Shown in pieces: positions 27,585-34,926 of a DNA stretch of 64,000 nt. The translations under genes were made by a program, and so were the position numbers. The stretch lies in assembly GCF_003885045.1 (NCBI RefSeq), contig NZ_RHJS01000002.1, positions 3,286,001-3,350,000 on the forward strand, written 5' to 3'. Source of the stretch: Schaedlerella arabinosiphila. GTDB taxonomy: Bacteria; Bacillota; Clostridia; Lachnospirales; Lachnospiraceae. Position 1 is the first letter of the stretch. Every line of letters begins with the position of its first letter. The notes below the pieces were generated by a model. The model was not told the origin of the DNA and did not search any database. It saw only the letters and a program-made list of their open reading frames with translations.

Positions 27585-29918
27585 TCACGGAAACAATATA
27601 TGCAAATTCTCCTGTTCATCCAGATAAATATCACTAAGCAGAATACTCCGCATCGCATTCCCATACACCGTGCTCTCCATCTCCCGGAACGACTCAAAGG
27701 ATTCATTCTGGTACTCAAACAACACATTACGCTGGGCAAACGACCTTCCCGATACCGCCGCCTGGAGCTGCTGCATATAATCCACCTGCTCCACCCAGCC
27801 ATTATCCACGGCATTGAGCACAGCCACACGGATAAATTCATTCATCCTTTTAGAATTGCCTATCTTCTTTTCCTGCTCCGCCATAACCTTCCGTACCTTT
27901 TCCGTAAGATATCCCTCTACAGCCTCCCGGTCCTCTACCTGCAGATCCACCGCATCCCTGTCCAGCTGATAAGAAATATTGTCCAGAATATACCGGTTCA
28001 GCGTACGCCTGTCCAGGTTCGCATTGGCAGTAAGAAATCTCTTAATATTCCCATCTGCCATTTTCAGGATCATTTCCACAGGCAGCTCCTCGCCCTCTAA
28101 CAGCTTATCCCTGGTGGCATAGATCAACCCTCTTTGCCGCTGTATCACCTTATCGTAGATTACGGCATTTTTCCTTGCCATCACAGACCCTTCTTCCCCC
28201 ATGGTCTGGGTCTTGTTGATCTTCTTTTTCAGCTTTCGTTTCCCAATCCGCCTTCTCTCCTCTATATACTTCTCCAGCGACGGATTGTCCCCCATGAGAT
28301 CATCCTCCAGTGACACAAAAAACTGGCTGGTCCCTGCGTCCCCCTGCCTGCCGGCACGTCCCCTGGCCTGCCGTTCCATCCGCACATTGTCCATCCGCCC
28401 GATGCCGATTACCGCAAGGCCGCCAAGCTCTTCCACGCCTTCTTCCAGCTTGATATCCGTTCCCCTGCCCGCCATGGTTGTTGCCACCGTCACTGTGGCG
28501 CGCCTTCCCGCTTCCTTGACGATCTGCGCCTCCCAATAAGCATTGTTCGCGTTCAGCACGCTGTGGGGAATTTTCTCCTTCATAAGGATCTTCGATATAC
28601 GTTCCGTATTCTTGATATTCGCCGCCACGATCAGCACCGGCCGCCCGGTCTTATGGATCTCCAGGGCGGTCATAGCCGCTGCCTCAACCTGTTGTTTCGC
28701 ATTCGGAAAATAGCGGTCCGGCAGATCCTTCCTCTTCTTCGGACGATTCGTAGGGATCACCACGACCTTCACGCCGTATACATCCCGCAGCTCCTCTGCG
28801 GCATCTGCCAGAGTGCCGCTCATCCCTGCCAGTTTGGGAAACATCAAGAACAGATTCTGAAACGTCACCACCGCCACGGCTCGGCTTTCCTGGGTCAGAG
28901 GAACCCCCTCCTTTGCTTCCAGAGCCTGATGCTGTCCGCCCCGAAGCTTCATGCCGTCCAGCGAACGCCCGGTGCTGCCGTCCATCAGCAGCAGCTTCCG
29001 ATCCCTGGATACGATATAGTTTTCCCCCTTTTCATGCAGCTTGTGCGCCCTGAGGGCCAGTATCACATGGCGGTTGATCTCAAAATGCTCCCTGGCATAA
29101 AAATTATCAATCTGGAAAAATGTTTCCGCGTACCGGATTCCTTCCTCCGTAAACCACACGGCCCCGTCCTCCAGCATATAGTCCCTCTCTTCCACCAGCG
29201 TAGTGACAAAAAGGTCTGCCACCGCATACAGGTTCGACTGTACCCTGGGCGACGCCGAGATAATCAGCGGGGTCTGGGCCGCGTCCAGCAGTACAGAATC
29301 CGCCTCATCTATGATCACATAATAAAATTCCCTTAAAAAACGATCCGCAGATTTTTTCGCCAGATTATCGATCAGATAATCAAAGCCCAGCGCGCCATGG
29401 GTCGTATATACGATATCCGCCGCATAGACCTCCTGCTTCTCCGCGGTTCCAAATTCCTTCTGCCCCTTCCCAGGGACACCCGCCGCAACAGACAGGCCCA
29501 TGAAGCGGTATACCGCCCCCATCTCCTCCGCGTCCCTGGACGCCAGATATCCGTTGGCCGTCACCAGGATGGTGCTCTTTCCTGTCAGCGCATTCAGGTA
29601 GAGAGGCATGGTAGCCACCAGCGTCTTCCCTTCTCCGGTATTCATCTCCGCAAGACATCCCTGGTGCAGCGCAATCCCTCCCAACACCTGTACATCAAAT
29701 GGCGCCATCCCCAGAATCCGGAAATCCGCTTCGCAGATTGCCGCAAATGCCTCCGGCAGGATATCATCCAGAGTCTCCCCTTTTGCCAGCCGCTCTTTAA
29801 ATTCAACCGTCAGGTGGGACAGCTCGGTATCTGAGAGCCCGGCCATCCGTTCTCCATGGCTTCTGACCTGACGCAGGATCTTATACAGTTTTCTTAGTTT
29901 CCTCTTCTTCTGTCTCAT
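27585..29918 (-). CDS. secA2: Accessory Sec translocase ATPase SecA2
   Basis: A 777-residue SecA2-type motor of the accessory Sec system, which drives export of the glycosylated SRRP. Features: Walker A (MNTGEGKTLVATMPLYL), the DEAD-like IIDEADSVLLD, the preprotein crosslinking region, GTDIKLEEGVEELGGLAVIG, and QRQARGRAGRQGD in the second nucleotide-binding fold. The C-terminal zinc tail of housekeeping SecA is absent, as usual for SecA2 of this type. The ATG at 29,918 with AGGAAG upstream is preferred over a TTG at 29,939. It overlaps asp3 by 38 nt, implying coupled translation. Confidence 0.97.
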   Translation of the reverse strand: MRQKKRKLRKLYKILRQVRSHGERMAGLSDTELSHLTVEFKERLAKGETLDDILPEAFAAICEADFRILGMAPFDVQVLGGIALHQGCLAEMNTGEGKTLVATMPLYLNALTGKSTILVTANGYLASRDAEEMGAVYRFMGLSVAAGVPGKGQKEFGTAEKQEVYAADIVYTTHGALGFDYLIDNLAKKSADRFLREFYYVIIDEADSVLLDAAQTPLIISASPRVQSNLYAVADLFVTTLVEERDYMLEDGAVWFTEEGIRYAETFFQIDNFYAREHFEINRHVILALRAHKLHEKGENYIVSRDRKLLLMDGSTGRSLDGMKLRGGQHQALEAKEGVPLTQESRAVAVVTFQNLFLMFPKLAGMSGTLADAAEELRDVYGVKVVVIPTNRPKKRKDLPDRYFPNAKQQVEAAAMTALEIHKTGRPVLIVAANIKNTERISKILMKEKIPHSVLNANNAYWEAQIVKEAGRRATVTVATTMAGRGTDIKLEEGVEELGGLAVIGIGRMDNVRMERQARGRAGRQGDAGTSQFFVSLEDDLMGDNPSLEKYIEERRRIGKRKLKKKINKTQTMGEEGSVMARKNAVIYDKVIQRQRGLIYATRDKLLEGEELPVEMILKMADGNIKRFLTANANLDRRTLNRYILDNISYQLDRDAVDLQVEDREAVEGYLTEKVRKVMAEQEKKIGNSKRMNEFIRVAVLNAVDNGWVEQVDYMQQLQAAVSGRSFAQRNVLFEYQNESFESFREMESTVYGNAMRSILLSDIYLDEQENLHILFP

Positions 29919-30351
29919 ACTCGACTTCCTGAATCTCAATTTTATGAAAATGAAACCGGGTCATCCCGCCGTTCATCAACTGCATCCTGTAGCTGTACGT
30001 CCTAAGAGGGCATTGAAAATACGATACCTCATCCCTGACAGAGATGCGCCCTGCCTCCACCTCATATTTGTCATAGAAGATCAACTGAATCAGCCATGTC
30101 TCATCCTCCGGGCAGTCAATATGCACCGTCAGCTGGTATCTACCTTCGCCGTCGATCATCGGCAGCGCAGGCTCGATCCTCTGCATTTGGTAATAGGTTT
30201 TGGAAAACCAGTGCTTGATCACCGTCCCGGGAGCCATCAGCATGTTCTTAAATTCTACATCATCCTTTGCGTGGTAGGTGATTTCCGATCCATACAGATA
30301 GGTATTGGAAGAATATTCATTCCAGTAAACTGTCCATTTTTCCCCTGTCAT
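29881..30351 (-). CDS. asp3: Accessory Sec system protein Asp3
   Basis: A 156-residue Asp3 homologue. In characterised systems Asp3 is the scaffold of the Asp1-Asp2-Asp3 complex that binds SRRP and SecA2. It is beta-rich and begins MTGEKWTVYWNEYSSNTYLY, with GSEITYHAKDDVEFKNMLMAPG, a typical Asp3 start, and ends in an acidic tail (EYETEEEETKK). The start at the ATG at 30,351 agrees with family length (about 150-160 aa); a longer frame to 30,417 overlaps asp2 and is not needed. It lies 5 bp after the asp2 stop and overlaps secA2. Confidence 0.9.
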   Translation of the reverse strand: MTGEKWTVYWNEYSSNTYLYGSEITYHAKDDVEFKNMLMAPGTVIKHWFSKTYYQMQRIEPALPMIDGEGRYQLTVHIDCPEDETWLIQLIFYDKYEVEAGRISVRDEVSYFQCPLRTYSYRMQLMNGGMTRFHFHKIEIQEVEYETEEEETKKTV

Positions 30352-30356
30352 TCTCT

Positions 30357-31859
30357 TTATTCCATCTTTCTGCCAAAATCCTCTCTCAGGATTTTTTTGT
30401 ATTGATTCAGAAACCAATTGATGATTCCCGTCGTGTCGTCGTTATGCCTCCCATGGATTCCCTTGCCGTATGCCTGGACACCGTCAGACTGCAGATGGGA
30501 GAGCATGGAAAGGTATGCGTCCGCGTCATAGTCGTCCTCGATCATATAAGCAACCACAAACTTTGAGCTTCCCCAATCTGTTTTCTCAAACTTGTTCCAG
30601 AATTTCTCATTCAGCCTTTGGACGCATTCTTCCCCCGAGCCGCCGCACTGAAAACGCAGAATATCCAGGGATGTCGGAAAACCGCCGGGGCGCAGATGCT
30701 TCTCATTTGCCGCCACATTTCCGATGCTGGCCAATGGCTTCCCAACGATCATGGCATGGGGACGGATGTCGCATCCATAATATAAAGCGCCGAAGGTTCC
30801 CATGGAAAGTCCCGACAGGATCACCTGATCCGGAGTAAATCCAAGTTCCTTCATGTGTTTTCTGATCATATTCACATAGATCTGCTCATACTCATCCGAT
30901 CCCATATAGAAACTGCCGCCTTCCAGGCGCGGCTCCGCGATCAGAAGAAAGGGACACCCCAATGCCTTTACCATGAAATATCCTTCAAATCCCTCCAGAG
31001 TCTTATATCCGGAAAAATATACATTCAAAGGCGGTTTCAGATCCCCCGGATCAAAATAGCAGAATGCTTCCTCCCGGCTGGAAGTCACATACCGTTCCCC
31101 TCCCGGAAGAAAATAACCATGACTGCCTCTGGACAGCCTTTTATGCAAACCCGTCAGCCAGAGTCTGCCTCTGCCCTTTGCTTTGACAGAGAAAAAGAGC
31201 GTGCCGTTCCCCTTGCTGCTTTCCAGCCGGACAACCTGTTCCAGATCCTTCTCGCTGAGTTCCAGCCGTTCCAGAACAACAGATGCCGTTCCTGTCGCAA
31301 AAATTGTGACTTCCAGAACAATCTCAACAGACGGGTCCTTATCGTATTCCAGCCAGAAATCTGCCGCCTCTCCCTTAGGCAGCGGATTGTTGTAACGCCA
31401 GTATGCTGCCTGGCGAAACTCCTCTCCAAAGTCACCCTCCAGCAAGATATTCTGGTTCCCGTTCCACTTCACTTTCCCAGAGAATCCGTGTGCCACAGCC
31501 ACATCCCGCAATGCGAATTTTTCCCCATAAGGACGCGGGAAATAAAAGCGGGTTTCTTCTGTCAAAAATCTCTGGATATCCGCCCTTGGAAGATGCTGTG
31601 CCCTTCTGCTGCGGCACAGCCATTCCATACGCCCCCTGACATCCACCTTGCTTGTCACAAAGAGCGTATATGCCTTCGCCGAGCGGTAGACCTGCCTGAT
31701 CTCCTCTTCCAGAAGGTTTCGGTCCAGAAAGAACAGGTCATACGCTTTCTCCGGAGGCTCAATAAATTCCTCGGCATAATCCAGTGTCACGCCCTCCGGC
31801 AATGTATAGATCTCATTCCAGTCCTCATTCCCAAGCTGTAAAATCTGTATCTTAGCCAA
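30357..31859 (-). CDS. asp2: Accessory Sec system O-acetyltransferase Asp2
   Basis: A 500-residue Asp2. The known family role is dual: export of SRRP and O-acetylation of its GlcNAc residues through an alpha/beta-hydrolase-like domain. The nucleophile motif GLSMG (Ser352) is intact in VILSGLSMGTFGALYYG. Candidate partners are the acidic cluster EDDYD (441-445) and His469/His472 near GIHGRHNDD. The order and spacing fit the Ser-acid-His triad described for streptococcal Asp2. The start is a TTG at 31,859 overlapping the asp1 stop by 8 nt, with GGAGG upstream. The N-terminal 300 residues are beta-rich, as in other Asp2 proteins. Confidence 0.93.
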   Translation of the reverse strand: MAKIQILQLGNEDWNEIYTLPEGVTLDYAEEFIEPPEKAYDLFFLDRNLLEEEIRQVYRSAKAYTLFVTSKVDVRGRMEWLCRSRRAQHLPRADIQRFLTEETRFYFPRPYGEKFALRDVAVAHGFSGKVKWNGNQNILLEGDFGEEFRQAAYWRYNNPLPKGEAADFWLEYDKDPSVEIVLEVTIFATGTASVVLERLELSEKDLEQVVRLESSKGNGTLFFSVKAKGRGRLWLTGLHKRLSRGSHGYFLPGGERYVTSSREEAFCYFDPGDLKPPLNVYFSGYKTLEGFEGYFMVKALGCPFLLIAEPRLEGGSFYMGSDEYEQIYVNMIRKHMKELGFTPDQVILSGLSMGTFGALYYGCDIRPHAMIVGKPLASIGNVAANEKHLRPGGFPTSLDILRFQCGGSGEECVQRLNEKFWNKFEKTDWGSSKFVVAYMIEDDYDADAYLSMLSHLQSDGVQAYGKGIHGRHNDDTTGIINWFLNQYKKILREDFGRKME

Positions 31860-33447
31860 CGCTGTCCATGACCTCCCCCCACATCTCCAGCAAACGTTCC
31901 GTTGTATATTTTTTGCTTATTTCATAAGAAAAAATCTTTGCCTCATTCCAGTGCTCCAGTCCGTCCAGATAGTAATCCAGTGCCTGGGGCAGCTTTTCCA
32001 GCCTGTCCAGGATGATGCCGTTGCCGCCGTCCGTGATGAACTCTGTCTTTTTCCATACAATCTGGGGAATCTCAAAGCTGATTGCGTTGATCTGCAGATA
32101 CAGCTCCGGCACCTCCCGCAGGTCTATGATCAGCCACTGCTCCCGCATACATTTGCTCACAGACAGCTCGTCCACACACTGTTCCGGGACAAAAAGAACC
32201 GGTACTTTTCCATCCTCTTCCAATCCATTCTCCGACACGATATCATTTCCTGCTTCCCCGGCCCACTCTTCCGGCATACCGTTTTTAGCCAGCTCGGTCC
32301 GCGTCCGTTCCAGAAGCCTCTGCTTGCTGTCATATCCTGCCTCTCTGGTAAACAGATGAACCCTGGCCCCTTTCTTCCTTGGCAGATATCCGCCAAGGAT
32401 ACGGATTGCTTCTCCGAATGTTTCACTGTCCAGACCATCCACAGCCATCATAAGCTTCTGCAGGCCGCTCTGCAGGCTGAGCCCCTCGTCAACCCGCGTA
32501 TCATACGGCGGAATCGCCGCAAGGCGGTCAGCTGGAATCTGAAGCATACTCTGCAGCTTCTTCGCATTGTCCTTGGAATCCACCACCACATAATCCGCAC
32601 TCCGGATCATTTCCAGTGAATCCGGATCATCTGAAATCTGATATCTGTCATGATAAAATGACAAGATCCTTTTTTTTCCTTTCAATGCCTGTCCCAGGAG
32701 CTTCGCATGAAGGTTATGCATGGCGATGCAGAATACATCCTGCGTATCTGTCAGCTCCAGATAGGATGACAGCACCTCGCAGATCACCTGGTCCATATTC
32801 TCATAGGTTATCCGTGAAAATTGCCTTGTTTCCCGTAAGCCGCCGCACTCCAGCAGATATTCCGGACATCCTTCATTTATCTCCACATGCCCGTCTTTAT
32901 CATAACGCCGAAGCTTCCATATTCCGGCCTCTGTCATATAATCCTGATACGCAGGCTGTCCGTTTTCATAAAAAATCATACTGGCAGTAAATCCCCTGTC
33001 GTCAAACAAGTCCCGCCGGAAAATCGTACCATTCTGATACAGTTCCACCCAGATCGGATTCCCGTCCTCGGCAAAGTCAATCTGGGCGTATTTCTCCTGG
33101 CCCAGCATAGCTGCCACCACGAAGGGCGTATAGAGAAACTCAATCCCCTCCGGCCAGTCCAGGTCATGAAACGACAGCACTTCGGCCTTCTTCCGCCTGA
33201 CCTCCTGGATCGCGTCAAAGCAGGACCAGTAGGGCACCCGGAATACTCCCTGCCGATGGAGAAAATGCCGGAAGTTCGGGGAAAAGCCAAGAAGCATGAT
33301 CTGGTAGTCATATCCCCCGCTGCGGTGAAAAAGCTGAATCTGCTTTACAGTGTCGTCAAATTCGGAATACATCCGCTTTACCCGCCAGCTCTCCTCACTT
33401 TCACACCATTCTCTTTTCTTATACCATGCCGGAATAAAATATAACAT
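31852..33447 (-). CDS. asp1: Accessory Sec system protein Asp1
   Basis: A 531-residue Asp1. Family members have a GT-B-like fold without known transferase activity and form the Asp1-3 complex that delivers the SRRP to SecA2. The typical start is MLYFIPAWYKKREWCE, then FDDTVKQIQLFHRSGGYDYQ and LGFSPNFRHFLHRQGVF. The C-terminal part has the glycosyltransferase-like segment ending LDRLEKLPQALDYYLDGLEHWN. AGGAG precedes the ATG at 33,447. It lies between secY2 (51 bp gap) and asp2 (8-nt overlap), the conserved secY2-asp1-asp2-asp3-secA2 order. Confidence 0.93.
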   Translation of the reverse strand: MLYFIPAWYKKREWCESEESWRVKRMYSEFDDTVKQIQLFHRSGGYDYQIMLLGFSPNFRHFLHRQGVFRVPYWSCFDAIQEVRRKKAEVLSFHDLDWPEGIEFLYTPFVVAAMLGQEKYAQIDFAEDGNPIWVELYQNGTIFRRDLFDDRGFTASMIFYENGQPAYQDYMTEAGIWKLRRYDKDGHVEINEGCPEYLLECGGLRETRQFSRITYENMDQVICEVLSSYLELTDTQDVFCIAMHNLHAKLLGQALKGKKRILSFYHDRYQISDDPDSLEMIRSADYVVVDSKDNAKKLQSMLQIPADRLAAIPPYDTRVDEGLSLQSGLQKLMMAVDGLDSETFGEAIRILGGYLPRKKGARVHLFTREAGYDSKQRLLERTRTELAKNGMPEEWAGEAGNDIVSENGLEEDGKVPVLFVPEQCVDELSVSKCMREQWLIIDLREVPELYLQINAISFEIPQIVWKKTEFITDGGNGIILDRLEKLPQALDYYLDGLEHWNEAKIFSYEISKKYTTERLLEMWGEVMDSVG

Positions 33448-33498
33448 TTTACAGCTCCTATTATTTTGTTTCTATCCGCAATCACTCCACACACATGT

Positions 33499-34698
33499 TT
33501 AAAACAGGGGCCTGCAGGAATCGTAATTCCTGTATGTGACGCACTCCCTGTACATATTGCATGAAAATCCGATCAGCATCATCATAGAGGTAGGCAGTGC
33601 TGCCAATGTACTGTCCATCCCCCCATACGCCTGCAGAAGCATCGGCGTCACGATGCAGCCACCCATAACGGTCGCGCCAATCAGGCTGAGCCGCCATACA
33701 ACCCCTCGCAGATACCGCCTTGTATCACGTCCGGCATGAAGATCCACAATGCTGTCCCCGCTTTTTAAAAACCGCTCGGAAATATCCTTCGGGTTGAGCA
33801 TCAGCATCGCAAACAGGATCGTCAGCAGATATTCACAGACAATATAGATCAATATGCCGAAAGGCTTTGTCAGGGACAGATTCTCCTGCCACCAGAGGAT
33901 TCCCTGATGATGCGGATAAAAAGATATCAGAAGAGATACGATGAGCTTTGGCAGCATAAATACTGCAGTAGCAAACATCATCGGCATCATTCCCGCAGGA
34001 TTGAGTTTGATCGCCATATAATTCTTATCCGCATAAATATTGTGTATGGAAATGCGCTGTACCGGAATCCTCTTTTCCGTATTTTCCATAATCAGCATAA
34101 GGAACATCATCACGGCTGAAATCATCAATGGGACTGCAAGGCGGTCCAAAGTCTGCCTGAACAAAATCCCTGTAATCCGTTCCAGAATATTCACAGTGAT
34201 GAATACCATCCTGCCGCTGACCCCAAATCTGCTGTTCCTGTCCGACATCCACATTATGAGGACCGCGCCTGTCACCATTTCCGCAGCCGCAATCGCCTGT
34301 ACCAGGGGCAGTTCCTGGGCAGACGCCATGAACTTGATCTCTCTCACCTGGGTAAACGCCTGAAATAAAGCGATACCAAGCGTAACCGCCACCGTCATAC
34401 GTCGGGACTTTCCCGGAGAAATCCCGGATTTTGTAAACAGTCCCCTGATTGCCATAAAAATCTGAACTATAAATCCGGATATCATGGAAGGAAAAATTCC
34501 AAGCGCAAACACCGAAGAACGGAACGCATCCCCGCTGATACTCTGGAGCAGCAATTCCTCCACATTAAAGTAGGCTTCCCTGTAGGCTGAAACATCCAGA
34601 GCATATAAAGGAATATTTTTCCCAATCAGATATACGAAAAGAATGATCCCCGAATAGGCCAGTTTATATTTTAATACATTTTCTTTCGATTCTTGCAC
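33499..34698 (-). CDS. secY2: Accessory Sec channel SecY2
   Basis: A 399-residue integral membrane protein with about ten predicted helices, the size and layout of SecY2. The N-terminal helix is YSGIILFVYLIGKNIPLYAL; the region FALGIFPSMISGFIVQIF corresponds to the SecY TM2 area, and conserved loop features such as NPKDISERFLKSGDSIVDLHAG, where SecY proteins have NPxDxAExLKKxGxxIPGxRPG-like text, are present. The frame can start at GTG 34,704, but GGGAG would then touch the start codon; GTG at 34,698 gives a 7-nt spacing and is chosen. An attenuator-like hairpin lies between it and the upstream small gene. Confidence 0.93.
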   Translation of the reverse strand: MQESKENVLKYKLAYSGIILFVYLIGKNIPLYALDVSAYREAYFNVEELLLQSISGDAFRSSVFALGIFPSMISGFIVQIFMAIRGLFTKSGISPGKSRRMTVAVTLGIALFQAFTQVREIKFMASAQELPLVQAIAAAEMVTGAVLIMWMSDRNSRFGVSGRMVFITVNILERITGILFRQTLDRLAVPLMISAVMMFLMLIMENTEKRIPVQRISIHNIYADKNYMAIKLNPAGMMPMMFATAVFMLPKLIVSLLISFYPHHQGILWWQENLSLTKPFGILIYIVCEYLLTILFAMLMLNPKDISERFLKSGDSIVDLHAGRDTRRYLRGVVWRLSLIGATVMGGCIVTPMLLQAYGGMDSTLAALPTSMMMLIGFSCNMYRECVTYRNYDSCRPLF

Positions 34699-34734
34699 AA
34701 CCACTCTCCCGGTTATAAATAAAAATCAAAATCA

Positions 34735-34761
34735 GTGGCTGCCATATATGACAGCAGCCAC
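34735..34761 (-). terminator. Partial terminator between SRRP unit and secY2
   Basis: On the minus strand an 8-bp stem (GTGGCTGC / GCAGCCAC) with an 11-nt loop is followed by TGATTTTGATTTTTATTT. It lies 20 bp after the stop of the 48-residue membrane protein and 40 bp before secY2. It probably lets most transcripts stop after the abundant SRRP message and allows limited read-through into the export genes. Confidence 0.65.
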
Positions 34762-34779
34762 CAATTTCTCATCATTCGA

Positions 34780-34926
34780 TCAGTCCAGCTGATCCTCCAA
34801 ATCCTTTATTTCTTTTTTCAGTTTATGCCTTTGTATGAAGTACCATCCTGTGATGGCGGCAAGAAAAACCAATGCAAACGTATCCCAATGGCAAAATCCC
34901 CATACTAAATTTTCAAAAAACTTCAT
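34780..34926 (-). CDS. 48-residue single-pass membrane protein
   Basis: A small gene too short for routine calling. Its ATG (34,924-34,926) shares one base with the TGA of the SRRP gene, a classic coupled start. The product reads MKFFENLVWGFCHWDTFALV, then FLAAITGWYFIQ, one hydrophobic helix (about residues 8-30), and RHKLKKEIKDLEDQLD, a charged coiled-coil-like tail. Streptococcal loci carry small accessory channel proteins Asp4 and Asp5, proposed SecE/SecG equivalents. This could play that role or serve as a membrane partner for the SRRP C-terminus. No sequence similarity to Asp4/5 is claimed. Confidence 0.75.
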   Translation of the reverse strand: MKFFENLVWGFCHWDTFALVFLAAITGWYFIQRHKLKKEIKDLEDQLD

